Positions 1-10,868 of a stretch of 64,000 nucleotides of DNA are shown here, one piece after another (position 1 is the stretch's first letter; every line of letters starts with the position of its first letter). The stretch comes from Blastobasis lacticolella. Taxonomy: Eukaryota > Arthropoda > Insecta > Lepidoptera > Blastobasidae. A program made the position numbers and the translations under genes. The notes under the pieces were generated by a model. That model did no database searches and had not been told where the DNA came from. It saw only the letters and a list, made by a program, of their open reading frames with translations. The DNA lies in contig LR990042.1 of the NCBI GenBank assembly GCA_905147135.1, positions 434,001-498,000 on the forward strand. The letters run 5' to 3'.

Positions 1-888
1 AGTCGGTCAAACGTAGTGACTACGGACGTAGGAACGTGTGATAAGGTTCCTATTCGTAGTTTTCCAGGTCGTGTTTCGCAGGTGCAGAGCGAGAGTCCGA
101 ACACCCAGGCAGCGGAGATATTGGAGTTAGATGTAGTTAGATTATCTAATGTAGAACGGGATTTTGATTTGGCTCGTTGTGCAGGTCGTGAAAAGGTCAT
201 CACACATTATCTTAGAAAAAATCGTTTAGCTGAAGATAATCCGGCTCCGATGATGAATACTATACCTCCAGATGGATTAGAATTGTTCACAAGGGCCGAG
301 AGTCCAACTCATAGTAAAGTTTTTGCTAGGCGTACAGATGAAGTTTGTACTAGGTGTGCAGGTTGGGTTCGCGATATTAAACATGATAAGCTCTTGTATA
401 AACGGGCTCGTCGTAGAGTCATGCTACGTGATGAGTGCATTGCATTTCTTTTGATAATGTTCGCTTATAATAGTAGTGTGAAGGTTTCCCCGTATATGAT
501 GGTTTTCGGCAGAGAGTCACTATCACCATATGACGCAGAGTTGCGGAGCAATTTAGGCAATGTTCGTGAAACTTTATCTCAGGAGATAAAAATTCGTGCT
601 TTAACTAATGCCGTGATTGCAAATATTTCCAGAGCACAATTGAAACAGAAGCAGCTGTATGATCGGAAGGCGAGTTCGGTGCGTTTCGAGGTCGATGACC
701 TCGTGTTACTATATACACCCAGACATCTTTCCGGTAAAACGTTTAAGTTGTGTAGGTTATATAAGGGACCATATGTGGTGGTTAGGTGCATAAGCAACAG
801 AAATTATATGGTCAGAAGGCTAGCCAGACCGCAGGTAGTGCATGTCAACAGAATGAAGAAGTTCCATGTTCGCCCGAGGGTGGTATAG
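1..888 (+). CDS. Ty3/gypsy-type integrase C-terminal region (partial, enters from left edge)
   Basis: The frame is open from the first base to the TAG at 886-888, so the protein is truncated by the window edge. The last ~150 residues match the integrase C-terminus of Ty3/gypsy-like retrotransposons: an AYNSSVKVSPYMMVFGRE block, a KQKQLYDRKA basic helix, a DLVLLYTPR strand, then YKGPYVVVR and a final VVHVNRMKKFHVRP segment. In the family this region binds DNA and helps place the cDNA in the host chromosome. The upstream ~130 residues are not recognisable as the DDE core, so that part is diverged or rearranged. No pol sequence follows. What is seen is the C-terminal motif set; clade assignment is inference. 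Confidence 0.72.
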   Translation, partial: SRSNVVTTDVGTCDKVPIRSFPGRVSQVQSESPNTQAAEILELDVVRLSNVERDFDLARCAGREKVITHYLRKNRLAEDNPAPMMNTIPPDGLELFTRAESPTHSKVFARRTDEVCTRCAGWVRDIKHDKLLYKRARRRVMLRDECIAFLLIMFAYNSSVKVSPYMMVFGRESLSPYDAELRSNLGNVRETLSQEIKIRALTNAVIANISRAQLKQKQLYDRKASSVRFEVDDLVLLYTPRHLSGKTFKLCRLYKGPYVVVRCISNRNYMVRRLARPQVVHVNRMKKFHVRPRVV

Positions 889-3275
889 GCAGCGTCCGAA
901 GATGGGCAGTGGATATTGCTTTTCTATTATTTCCTACCGGTTAGTAAGTTCTATGGTGGAAACTAGTCATAGGTATTGTATTGTTCATTGGTATAGTCCG
1001 AAGAGCTTGCAGTGTTTACAAGGAGAGTTTTCGTTCTTCTCTTCTTCCATGAGGAAAAATTTCATAACCCTCCTGATTTTCGTGATAGGTTAATAAATAT
1101 TTTTTCTTGACAGCGAGAGAATACAACTGGAGTAACACTATATACTGATGGTCTAGTGATGATTCTCAAATTCTATATAGGACCAGAGATATTTATGCTT
1201 ATCCATTAGGGTAAATTTTATCATTTTTGGTCAAGCACTTCAAAGGTTCATTTTTTATCAATGAGGTAAAATAAATTGGATAGAGGTTAGGTGTTGTAAG
1301 ATACGGATATTTTTTTAATTGGGTTTTGGTCATCATCAAGTTGGAGTCATGTTATATTGGGTCTGACGTTAGAAGTTCTAGAAGGATTTCCTATGGTTCC
1401 CAGTGTGTGATCCACTTAGGTGGTCGGGAGGCTATTTAGTTTATGGAAAGGATAAGCCTTTAGATATTATAAACGAGTTATGGATAGTTCAGATTTATAC
1501 TGGGAATAAAATGAAAAGATTTGTTTGAGTTGATCTCAAGGATATTTAATCGTGTATGGTGTATGTTTCTCTCCCTACCTTTTATTTAATGTATAATTTT
1601 TAATGTATCTCTTGTGTTTCCCATGTGGCGATTTCTTCACGATGTCGCGGTTGGTGAGCGGGCCACTACTGTGGTGCGCTACACCAATCGTAAACGAGAG
1701 CCAAATGCGAGATGTTCCGAACGTGACATCTCTTCGCTGGTTGTTCACCAGCTTTATTGTTATTCGGCTAAAAGAAAATCAGCAAGCTTAATATCAAATA
1801 TTTAAGAGAATGATTTATAAATATTTAAGTTTCAATAAGAAAATTTTATAATCAATATGAACAATAGGGAAAGTTCTTGGGGTTTATTTCTCCATTTAGA
1901 AAGAAAGGGGTATACTTCGTATTCATCTCTTTGGGTACAATTACTTTTTCAGTATATGGACGATCGCTTTAGTTTTTTTTTTATTTTTCAAAGGAAATAA
2001 ATTCGCGGTCCATACCTGGTGAAGTGGAGGGGTGATCCAACCGGTTCACTCGTTCACGAGTGCTTGTACGCATTTGTCCTAGGAATATGCTGACTTAGGG
2101 GCTTGATAGGTCACAATAATTTTGGCGGCAACCATACTAAATCCTATATGGGATATGGTGCGACATGTGTTGTGTCACAGCTGTCATTTATAGTCTGACC
2201 AGAGATTTGGATTGAGTAGGAGCATAGAGTTGGCATATGAATTTAAGGGACATATTTATAGTAAGCTCTTCTTGGGTTGACCATAGACTTACAATATCTC
2301 TTTAGTATCAATGGGGTCACAGATTCGGTCAGGGACCAATTACTAATTTAGGAAGGTTGTCAATGTCTCGTTTGACCACAGACCAATTAATCTTTTTGCT
2401 TATCTGTGTACCAGGTCGGTTCACAGACACGGTCGTGGACCAACCAGTTTTCTGAAATAGGTTATATAATATTAAAGTTGCGTGGGTTTGGTATATTAAC
2501 CTGACATTGACATTATAAGTTATTTTATAGTAGGAATATTTCATTGAATGATTTGATATGGGAAGGTGTTCTTGGTTTGCAGATTGTAAGAAGTCGTAAT
2601 GTGCAGTTTTACAGCAATTATTTTTTGCTCTAACTACAACTTGCTGATTTTCGTTCTGTTTGCATGGCTCGTACATATTGTTGTATTATTTCTTTTTATG
2701 GATTTCATATAAAGATGTTTAAAGATAAGTTACTATTAAGGATCGAAGGAAGGCCATATTGTTTAATTGATAATGGACAAGTCAACTATAATATACAGAT
2801 AGACTATGGTTATTATGACAATATTTGATTAATGTTAAAGTATTTATTTATGAAAATATGGCCATTCTGCGGTGAAAAACATTTTTCTTCATACATGTAT
2901 AAGGTTAAGGCAGATTATGGTTAGAACTTTGCATTGTTAAAGGATTATTTGAATTTTGCTTTGAAGAAGTAAATAAGTCAAGACAGTTTTGTGATAAGGT
3001 TCTGTAGGCCTTGTGCAGATTGGCATGGTTTTTTACGGGGTTTTGCCCAGCCTTGCTTTTGGGAGATGGCTCCCAAAAGCAAAATCCGTAGCAGGGTTCT
3101 TCTGCACAATGCCGGTAGTTAGATTGATTCCCCGTTTAGGTAGAATAATTTAAGTCTTAGTAAGTAGTTATTAATCCGATATTAGGATTTAATCATTGTA
3201 TTCGAGGGGATTAAGAATAGACTAAATTTTTTTAAGAAATTACTACTTAATTTCTTTATTTGGGGCGGGGGTAGA
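889..3275 (+). other. Non-coding tail downstream of the integrase, no recognised gene
   Basis: About 2.4 kb of AT-rich sequence without a convincing ORF. Short open frames at 1603-1791 and 2329-2676 (minus) have no motif I recognise. Variants of a GACCAATTA/GGACCAAC motif recur between 2330 and 2450. The stretch most likely belongs to the LTR element that starts left of the window, because the integrase frame ends just before it and a purine-rich tract lies at its right end. Confidence 0.35.
3053..3082. repeat. Perfect 13-bp stem hairpin, 4-nt loop
   Basis: TTGCTTTTGGGAG is followed by ATGG and then its exact reverse complement. It is the first of three strong hairpins within 510 bp near the presumed 3' end of the LTR element. 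No T-run follows that would suggest a terminator. Confidence 0.85.
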
Positions 3276-3484
3276 TGTAGCGTGTGTGCTCATGCAGGCC
3301 TTAGGTAAGGACGGGTTCTAGGACAGGTAGGTGTCGGAGGCCGTATGTTCGAACGGGCTCTAAGTTAGGTAGGCATTCGGGTTGGCCTGCTGCTCCTATA
3401 GGGTAACCGGGGCTCTAGTCGGTTAAGTAGGTTAGAGCAAGTAGGATATAGGCGTGTAGGTTTTAGATAGGTCGGAGCAAGTAG

Positions 3485-3507
3485 GACGCAAGCTATTAGC
3501 TTGCGTC
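3485..3507. repeat. Perfect 10-bp stem hairpin, ATT loop
   Basis: GACGCAAGCT, ATT, then AGCTTGCGTC. Second hairpin of the cluster at the end of the LTR element. Confidence 0.85.
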
Positions 3508-3536
3508 TATGGGCACACATAACACTGGCTAGGTGG

Positions 3537-3563
3537 TAATTCAAATGGGTTCCATTTGAATTA
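3537..3563. repeat. Perfect 12-bp stem hairpin, GTT loop
   Basis: TAATTCAAATGG, GTT, then CCATTTGAATTA. Third hairpin of the cluster, 30 bp after the second. Confidence 0.85.
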
Positions 3564-3665
3564 GATCTAAGGTATTATCTGTATTTTATATCATTCTTTA
3601 AACCAAACTGATCAATACAGTATCAATTAATCCTTTGCATTTTTATTTAAACTCAATATAGCAAA

Positions 3666-3921
3666 CATTGCGTGCCAGTAGCTATCTGTTGACTATACCG
3701 CATCACAGAACGACAGCTTTCAAGGGTAGCTTCAGGTATGCTTCATCTAAATGTTGGAACAATCTTCCGCCACCATTGCGACGCCTGGAAACCGTGAATC
3801 GTTTTAGAATCGAAATAAAAACATATGTTTTAAGTGCACAGACGGAAGCACATAAATAACGCTCAACAACGAATACCGTAGACGTATACGAGAAGCATAA
3901 GGGGTACATAAAAAAAAAAAA
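3666..3921 (+). mobile_element. 3'-terminal fragment of a non-LTR retrotransposon (LINE)
   Basis: The frame 3668-3859 encodes the C-terminal tail common to insect jockey/CR1-like reverse transcriptases: LLTIPHHRTTAFKGSFRYA, then CWNNLPPPLRR, then an RFRIEIKTYVL end. It stops at 3857-3859. A short 3' UTR and a 13-A run at 3909-3921 follow. Everything upstream of the final ~60 codons is absent, the usual 5' truncation of target-primed insertion. Confidence 0.8.
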
Positions 3922-4980
3922 AACGGTCCGTCGAGATCCAGATCATCATCAGACCTTAAGAGTCACTTATAGGTGTGGTACTCATCGGGGCCATTCCGAG
4001 AAGCCCAAACACGATAGGGTTATCTCGTTGTGTTCATTGGTTCCTGTCACTACCTTCCGACTCCATCATCAGACCAGCTCCATGGTACCATATTAATGCA
4101 GTGTCTTCTAAGTTACATAAGTATACTAAATTCCAGTTCAGTTGAACGCCGGGGAGTGGATCAAATTAGATGTAAAGGGCATAATCCTCCCTCAGATGCA
4201 GGCCGGTAAAAACAGAATAAACTCATAGTCGAGTTGTTTGTGCTTTGATGCATCTTGCCAGTTTCGACTTACTTATGACGACCTATGCTATATATTTTAC
4301 ATATATAGGTATACATACTAGTGACCCGCCCCGGCTTCGTACGGGTACGGTCTTACAAAAAAAAAAAAAAAATCCTCATGAGTTGCTCTGGCTGTTGATG
4401 GGAATCGCCTGGAAGTCCGTTCAGTGATTTTTGAGTTTATAGTATAGGTACAGACAGATAGATGGACAGACGGACGCGGGGTGGTGCTTTAATTTTATAA
4501 CATTGTGTTGTGTAGGTAATTCCTTTTATTTTTTATATCTATATTTTTTTTCCATTAACTAAGGGTAGACACAGAAAATAAGGCAAAGTTACTCACTTAC
4601 GAAATTGTAATATTAATGTGTATGGAGGTGGGTACTAGCACTAGGAAAACAAAAAAGATTGGTAGGTACTTACCGGTACAGATATGGCGCGCAAGCGTGC
4701 GAAAGTGTTTTAACATGGTATCACTATAATTATAATATGTATGTAGGTATGCACTTTGTACCATGGGCAGTCAGACTTCTTCCTCCTTTGTCGTGAGGTT
4801 GCGTTTGCCGGCAGATTGGCTTGCCCGTCGCCGGAACAGAGCGCAGCGCCGACCGGCGCGCTTGGGGGAGCTAATCCGAATGACTAGCTTGGCTAGACTA
4901 GCTGGGAGCGAGTCGGGTGCCTGCGCCCGCCTCGCCCCGCCCCCCCTCTGGCGCCCGCGACGCGTTTAATGGTTAAGAGT
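3922..4980. other. Unclassified interspersed repeats, no gene
   Basis: Contains a repeated ATCATCAGACC word (around 3943 and 4064), a GACCCGCCCCGGCTTCG stretch at 4322 that I remember as recurrent in insect repeats, a 16-A run at 4356-4371 and a GACAGACGGACG-type tract near 4452. The GC-rich open frame 4763-4969 has no recognisable motif and I do not call it a gene. Likely two or three small retroelement tails, not individually classified. Confidence 0.35.
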
Positions 4981-4988
4981 TGTCATTT

Positions 4989-4994
<6 letters not shown>

Positions 4995-5029
<35 letters not shown>
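4995..5029. repeat. (TA)n microsatellite
   Basis: About 17 uninterrupted TA dinucleotides in AT-rich DNA. Confidence 0.95.
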
Positions 5030-5031
<2 letters not shown>

Positions 5032-5103
5032 TTTTATTACACACATATTTATAATTAAAATTATTTTAGTATAAGTAGGTATATTATAGGTATATATTTT
5101 AGT

Positions 5104-5357
5104 TTGAGCTTAGGGCACAATGATCCGGACCTCACTCCGCGGGACTCGCGGAAGACCAGCGCCGCGGCTCAGGCCGTGGCATACGCTGAGCGAGGTCCTA
5201 TTGTCGTCAGGGGTACCACTACAGCAGTTCCGATGCTATCTGTATTGTGTATTGTTTACTGTCTGCAATTATATGTGTATTGTGAACTTGTGGTGTGGTG
5301 TCCTGAGACAATAAATGTATTTCATTTCATTTCATTTCATTTCATTTCATTTCATTT
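5104..5357 (+). mobile_element. Short retroelement copy with a pentanucleotide (ATTTC)n tail
   Basis: The body has a GC-rich head (GACCAGCGCCGCGGC near 5153, GTGGCATACGCTGAGCGAGG near 5176), then AT-rich DNA, an AATAAATGTATTTC end and about eight ATTTC units at 5319-5357. A second copy lies reversed at 57612-57860 with a TTTAC-type tail. The structure fits a SINE or the 3' end of a LINE. Open frames here are shadows. Confidence 0.6.
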
Positions 5358-5439
5358 ATGTTTAGTTTCTTGTTCTCTTTCTCTCTTTGTCCTGTTATAT
5401 TATCTATTAATGTCGATCTTTGAATGTTTGGTATTCTAA

Positions 5440-5765
5440 TTTAAATTTAATTTTACGTTTAATATATTTTATGTTCTTTTCTCTTCATTTTTGTCGCACC
5501 GCCTTGTAGTTTTTGTTAAGTGCTCTGAACAAGCTCAGCAATTTTGCGGGCTCAGCACGTCCAGGGTGTTCCCAAGGGTAGGTGAACTAGGAACGGGTTA
5601 TCAATGAAACCAGTCGAAGTCCACATTCAAAAAAGTTATATTAAAAATTTACATCATAAAGTATATGGCAAACTGCACGGAACATATCGCTATCGCGATG
5701 TTAAAGGTAGGCAGCGCCATCTAGTGACATCAAGTGGAACTATATATAAAATGTACGACTAAAAC
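5440..5765. other. No recognised feature
   Basis: AT-rich sequence before the LINE-A copy. A GCGCCATCTAGTGACAT stretch near 5715 resembles wording common in insect repeats, but nothing can be assigned. Confidence 0.4.
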
Positions 5766-8500
5766 AGTGTGCCCGCCTTACTCTTCCTGACTGAAACGCA
5801 GATATCACCTCCGGCCGACACTTCGTATCTCCATTATCCTGGGTACAAGTTAGAGCACAGGTTTCTTCCTCGCACTGGTGTGTGCTTATTCGTCAGAGGT
5901 GATATCTGCTGTCGGCGTCTTGCCATTGAACAAAGTGACGAATCTGTTTTGTGGGTGTGCGTGGAACAGGGAGGTTCTTCCCGTGTCTACGCATGCCTAT
6001 ACAACAACCGTCACGGCGTAGGTGAGACAAATCAGTTTTTCGAGCACGTTCAATGCGCTATCGACAAAGTTCTTGAGCGATGTCCTTCCGCTGAGTTGGT
6101 ATTCTTAGGAGACTTTAATGGTCACCACACTGAGTGGCTAGGGTCAAGCCGTCCTACCAACCCTGCCGGGAGATCCGCCCACGAATTTGCTCTGGCCAAT
6201 GGTCCCACGCAAATGGTATTAAAACCCACCTACTTACCGGATGTTGTGGGCCGTGATCCTTCTTTGTTAGACCTTCTGCTGACCTCCCACCCAGACGGTT
6301 ATCGGGTGTCCGTCGATGCTCCTCTTGGGACATCTGACCACTGCCTGGTCCGTTCTGAGGTACCTCTTGCTATACCCGAACGGGCTCGCCCCAGTGGGTC
6401 ACGCAAGGTATGGCACTATGGCTCAGCAGACTGGGATGGATTGCGAGAATTCTTCACGTCGTACCCATCCTCTGTAGTCCGCCTCGGCGGCAAGAGCCAG
6501 CCCTGGTACGACAGGCCTAGTGCTGAGGCAACTCGCCTCAAGCAGGATGCTTTTCGTGCCTGGACAATGGCCCACAAGGACCCTAACACCCACAATTTGA
6601 GGAAAAAGTATAACGCTGTATCGAGGTCTACAAAGAGGATAATGGCTGGAGCAAAATTCAAGTTCATTGGTGGAATTGGGGTGAGACTAATCAGCTACCC
6701 ATCTGGGAGTCGTGCTTTTTGGTCTCTCTGCAAAGCTGTTGAGGGGAACTTTTGTCGGACTTCTTTTCCACCTTTGCGCAAGCCGGATGACCTATTGGCC
6801 CACACGGCAAAGGAGAAAGCCGATCTCTTGGGTAATCTCTTTGCCGAAAACTCAAATCTGGATGATGGGGGAGCTGCACCGCCTACCATCTCGCGGTGTG
6901 AGGGCAGCATGCCCGAAGTTCGTTTCACCCAAAAAATTATTAGACGTGTGCTTCTCTCCCTAGACATCCGAAAGTCCAGTGGGCCTGACGGCATTCCGGC
7001 TATTGTTCTAAAAAAATGTGCTCCCGAGTTGTCTCCCGTGCTAATGCGCTTATTCGAGCTTCTTCGTGGAAGCTAGCTCTTGTGCATCCGATACCCAAGA
7101 AGGGTGATAATTCAGACCCATCAAATTACAGTCCTATAGCGGTAACCTCCTTGCTCTCTAAGGTGATGGAGCGGGTTACCAATATCCAGCTCCTCGGATA
7201 CCTAGAGGACCACCAGCTGATCAGTGACCGTCAATATGGCTTTCGCCATGGTCGCTCAGCTGGTGACCTTCTGGTGTACCTAACGCACCGGTGGGCTGAG
7301 GCCATCGAGAGCAAGGGGGAGGCTCTGGCTGTCAGTCTTGACATAGCCAAGGCATTTGATCGGGTCTGGCACAAGGCATTTTTATCAAAACTCCCGAAGT
7401 ACGGTATCCCCGAGGGGCTCTGCAATTGGGTATCCAGTTTCCTGTCTGGACGGAGCATCCAAGTCGTTGTCGATGGATGCTGCTCCGATACCAAGACTAT
7501 AAATGCTGGAGTACCCCAAGGTTCAGTACTATCTCCCACGCTGTTTCTTCTGCATATCAATGATATGCTGAATATCCCCGGTATTCATTGTTATGCGGAT
7601 GACAGTACGGGAGATGTTAGTTATGCTGGCCGAGCGAATGTCCCTCGTTCCGAGGTGTCGGAGAGCCGAATTAGTCTTGAATATCGAACATTCCTTGGAG
7701 CAAGTTGCTCAGTGGGGCAGACTAAACCTAGTCCAATTCAACCCCTCGAAGACACAGGTCTGCGCATTTTCCGCCAAAAAAGATCCCTTTGACATAGTGC
7801 CGCAGTTTCAAGGAACACCCCAATCCATCTCCCAAAGTATTGGGATCCTCGGTGTCGACATATCGGATAGCGTGCGATTCCGGAGTCACCTGGAAGGCAA
7901 GGCCAAACTGGCTTCGAAAAAGCTTGGAGTGCTTAACTGGTCCAAGCGATACTTCACCCCAGGGCAGCGCTTACTGCTGTACAAGGCACAAGTGCGGCCA
8001 CATATGGAGTATTGTTCCCATCTTTGGGCCGGCGAAACTGCCGACCTGCTTAATCCTCTGGACTCCGTACAGAGACGCGCCGTACGAACCACTGGCAAAC
8101 CGAAGGGACTTTGGCTCCCTGTGTGTGTTCTATCGGCTGTACAATGGGGAGTGTTTCGAGGAACTTTTCGATCTGGTGCCCACAGCACAATTCCGCCATC
8201 GCACCACCCACCGTGGGCTTGGTACTCATCCTCACTACGTAGACCCTCTGTTGGTCACGACGCGAAGGTTCGAAAGAACGTTTCTCGCTCGTACGATTCG
8301 GATGTGGAATGAGCTCCCAGCCACAGTGTTTCCTTTGGACTATGACATGGGATCGTTCAAGAGGTATATTAGAGGTCTCTTCAGAGGCGGGCAACGCATC
8401 AGTGACTCCCCTGGTGTTGCTGATGTCCATAGGCGGCGGTGACCACTTTCCATCAGGTGGCCCGCTTGCCTGTTTGTCTGTCGTATAACATAAAAAAAAA
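5766..8500 (+). mobile_element. LINE-A copy 1, 5'-truncated non-LTR retrotransposon
   Basis: The element begins abruptly inside the endonuclease domain (at PALLFLTETQIS) and ends with a short 3' UTR (GGTGGCCCGCTTGCC, then GTATAACAT) and A9 at 8492-8500. The six bases AGTGTG stand at the 5' junction (5766-5771) and directly after the A tract (8500-8505); this may be a very short target duplication, but six bases could be chance. Other copies of the family with the same coding sequence are at 9236-10370, 15655-16476 and 41442-45460. Confidence 0.88.
5769..8442 (+). pseudogene. LINE-A endonuclease-reverse transcriptase, three frameshifts
   Basis: An apurinic-type endonuclease comes first (FLTETQIS, then LGDFNGHHTEWLG, then LLDLLLTS, then GTSDHCLV), followed by reverse transcriptase (SSGPDGIPA, SLDIAKAFDRVWH, GVPQGSVLSP, HCYADDSTGD) and the C-terminal MWNELPATVFP block. 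The first frame runs 5769-7076, the second ~7016-7650, the third ~7593-8090, the fourth ~8090-8442. The last switch coincides with a 35-bp deletion relative to the copy at 15720-16475, with GAA at both ends of the lost piece. The catalytic YADD is intact, but the protein cannot be made in one piece. The open-frame start at 5769 is GTG, not a true start, because the N-terminus is missing. Confidence 0.88.
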
Positions 8501-8810
8501 GTGTGATGTTAAAATACGTTCAACATTCTCGCCTACCAAGGACGAAGTGACAAACAAACAAAGCCTTAAACAAATAAACCATAACAATTATGCAACAATA
8601 ACTATTACTAATAAAATATGTGCAGATTAATAAATAAATTAATTAAAATATTAAAAATAACATAAAACCAAAAAAATGTAATAATCTACCATAATTCATT
8701 TTCACAAAAATATGAAAAATGTATAGTTAAATTCCATTGTTATAAAAAATGAAACAATTCATTATTAACATTCAGTATTATAAAAACATAAAACCATAAA
8801 TAATTGAAAT
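8501..8810. other. AT-rich stretch, no recognised feature
   Basis: Runs of AAATAA and AATAAATAAATTAATT words; no ORF or repeat structure recognised. Confidence 0.5.
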
Positions 8811-8990
8811 TCATTGAGCAATTGGAAACAAACATAGCTTAGTTATCGCACGTTTTATGGAGCCATTTTTGGTTTTTAATGTTACCACTCGAACTAAGCC
8901 GTCCTTTCCAGGGTGGGTGGCGATCACACCATATAACCAACGGCATGGAGGCAAATCGTCCTCTTTTACAAAAACCACATCTCCAATGTT
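8811..8990 (-). pseudogene. BEL/Pao retrotransposon pol C-terminal fragment
   Basis: Read on the minus strand, 60 codons encode NIGDVVFVKEDDLPPCRW, then HPGKDGLVRVVTLKTKNG, then KRAITKLCLFP, then a stop at 8811-8813. This is the conserved small domain that follows integrase in Pao-type polyproteins: a VKEDxLPPxxW motif, HPGKDGxVRVV and a terminal KLCxLP. The rest of the element is missing. It abuts the TTTGA-tailed repeat at 8991. Recognition is by motif from memory; the match is specific. Confidence 0.82.
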
Positions 8991-9235
8991 AACAAAGTCA
9001 AATAATTTTTATTCAATTTAGGTTTACAAAACTCTTATGAACGTCATAAAACACAAAATTATGTTTACAAATAACATTTAGAAAAATAGGGCTGCGGGCC
9101 GTGGCAACATTGAGCCGGTGTGCCTTCCAGACATTATTAGTCCCAGAATTGGACTGACTGTCACTGTCTGTCACTGTCACCTTGACAGTTTGATTTACCG
9201 CCCGAATCAACGGTTTACATTTGACCAGAAAGCCC
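8991..9235 (-). mobile_element. Short retroelement with TTTGA-type tail, copy 1
   Basis: On the minus strand it ends with AATAAAAATTATTTGA. The first ~70 bp on the plus strand match 34362-34430, and both copies share a TGTCACTGTC...CTTTGAC-like segment about 170-250 bp in. The left copy adjoins the BEL/Pao fragment and the right side cuts LINE-A copy 2, so it probably inserted between them. SINE or truncated LINE; class not resolved. Confidence 0.5.
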
Positions 9236-10370
9236 GACAACCAGAGGGGTAGCTCGTGAGTCGCTCGCCAATTCTGCTAACGAAATCAAATTTTGCTCTA
9301 GCGTTTGCTCTCTTGCTTTTCCTCGAGGCAGCATTTAACTTCCGCTTTGCATCAGCAATATTCGGGTGCAAGTTTTGTACGCAGATTGCTTCGCTCGTCG
9401 AGCCTGTCTGCATGGCTGATTAAACCACGGTCATCTCCGTGCCCCAGCAGCCACTAGCGGGTTAGGAATGAAGCAGTTCATACCCGCTAAGATGATTTTG
9501 GCGACTGCGGTCGCACAGGTATAAGGATCATCCAATGCAAAGCAGAGCTGCCTCTACGGGTACGATGCGTAAAACTCACGCAATCCATCCCAGTCTTCTG
9601 ACTTATAATGCCAAACACGACGCCATCCAGTGGGCCCAGGAGAGTCAGATAGTGTACAAGCACTTGTGTGCGCGCTAGGCAGTGATCCGACGAGCCAAGA
9701 CGCGCATCCACGGAGATGGAGTGCACCCACTGGAGCGCGTAGTCAGCAGAAGATCCAGCAAGGAGATTGTATGGTCCTCAACATCTGGGATTGTAGTTGG
9801 GGAGCAAATCAATTGTGAGAGACCATAGACCAGAGCAAATTCGTGAGCAGACTTTCCCGCATAGTTTGTAGACCGAGAACCGAGCCACTCCGTTTGGTGG
9901 GCATTAAAATCTCCTAAAACCACTAACTCATCGGAAGGATACTGCTTAAAGACTTTATCAGTCGTCACTTTCAGGTGCTCAAAAAGTCGCACTGTGTCCG
10001 AGTCACCGCCTTGAGACCTGTATAGGGCTGCGTAGATACGGGTGTGGCCACCGTAATCCACACGAACTCACATAATTGACAGGTCCCTGTCTTCAAGGCC
10101 GTATAAACGGCGGCAACAGAGATCCTCCCGAATGACATAAATACGAATACACAACCCGGCACGACGACGCACAAAATTATGCTCAAGCTTGTACCCGGGG
10201 TAAGTTAGATATGATGTATCAGCCGGGCAGGATATCTGTGTTTCCGTCAGAAAAATAAGGGCCGGCTGCGCAGACTCGAGGTGTTCATGGACTGCGTTTA
10301 CGTTGCTATGGAGACCCCTAATATTGCAAAAATCCACCTTCAGAGTGGATGGGGTTGCCACTGTTAAAAT
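9236..10370 (-). pseudogene. LINE-A copy 2: endonuclease part only
   Basis: Reads from about 10361 down to 9236. It contains the N-terminal FCNIRGLHSN block, FLTETQISCPADTSYL, LGDFNAHQTEWLGS, SLLDLLLTT and a final SYPSGCRAFWS segment just before the reverse transcriptase would begin. The coding is cut into at least four frames. A TGG to TGA change after LSIM (near 10071) is visible when compared with copy 5 at 44770. The sequence matches copy 5 up to a GTTGCC(A/G)CTGTTAAAA word near 10355-10370 and then diverges. It is cut at 9236 by the TTTGA-tailed repeat. Confidence 0.85.
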
Positions 10371-10639
10371 AATATTCCTTTTGTTATTAAAACAATCCCT
10401 TGATTGGTCTCATGTTTTAACTTTAAAACCGTCCTCTGTAAATCGGTAAGAATAATTACTTAGTGACCATATAATATGCCCTTGTTCGATACTTAAACAA
10501 TCTTTAAGCTTGTAGGAGGGTTTTAATTCGGCTGATTTGCAATATCGCCAATTGGTTTTAATTGCTTTCATAAGATTGACCAGGACACAATCCTGCCAAT
10601 TATGTTTAGCTATTTCTTTACAACACAATGGAGTGTGCG
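10371..10639. other. Unassigned stretch
   Basis: A minus-strand open frame spans 10410-10682 but its upstream end overlaps the RTE fragment and the remainder has no motif I recognise. Confidence 0.3.
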
Positions 10640-10868
10640 TCTTCCGGTACGTGATCGCTATTCGAGACCTTTCCTGCCCCACAGGCCCTATGTTCGGCGA
10701 GCTATGTGCCTTGCCTGCTTGGCAATCGAGATATGTCGGTGACCTTAGTTCACTTGCGGATCTCCTCCATCCTCATTTGATTGTGCAATGACACTCCGAG
10801 TACAGTCCTTTCCATCGCCCTTTGGGCGACAGTGAGTTTTCTTATAAGGCCCACAGTGAGCCATAAAA
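10640..10868 (-). pseudogene. RTE-type LINE reverse transcriptase C-terminal fragment
   Basis: Minus-strand frames carry VAQRAMERTVLGVSL, EEIRK and VTDI, the hallmark of the C-terminal region of insect RTE-like reverse transcriptases. The same block is better preserved at 61160-61290. A stop follows EEIRK and the frame shifts afterwards. No catalytic domain remains. Confidence 0.75.

Larger units (their letters stand above)
3262..3665 (+). repeat. Candidate polypurine tract and LTR-like segment
   Basis: A G-rich tract (GGGGCGGGGGTAGA) ends directly before TGTAGCG at 3276, the arrangement expected of a polypurine tract next to a 3' LTR beginning with TG. The segment contains the repeated word GAGCAAGTAGGA (near 3433 and 3473) and two hairpins. 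The partner 5' LTR would lie outside the window, so the call cannot be confirmed here. The right border is set only by the LINE fragment that begins near 3666. Confidence 0.25.

Noticed and set aside
3495..3497. Rho-independent terminators at the 3.0-3.6 kb hairpins
   Set aside because: No T-tract follows the stems and bacterial-type terminators are not expected in this genome.
5104..5439. 111-aa protein-coding gene
   Set aside because: The frame runs through a pentanucleotide repeat tail and a GC-rich repeat head shared with 57612-57860; no domain.
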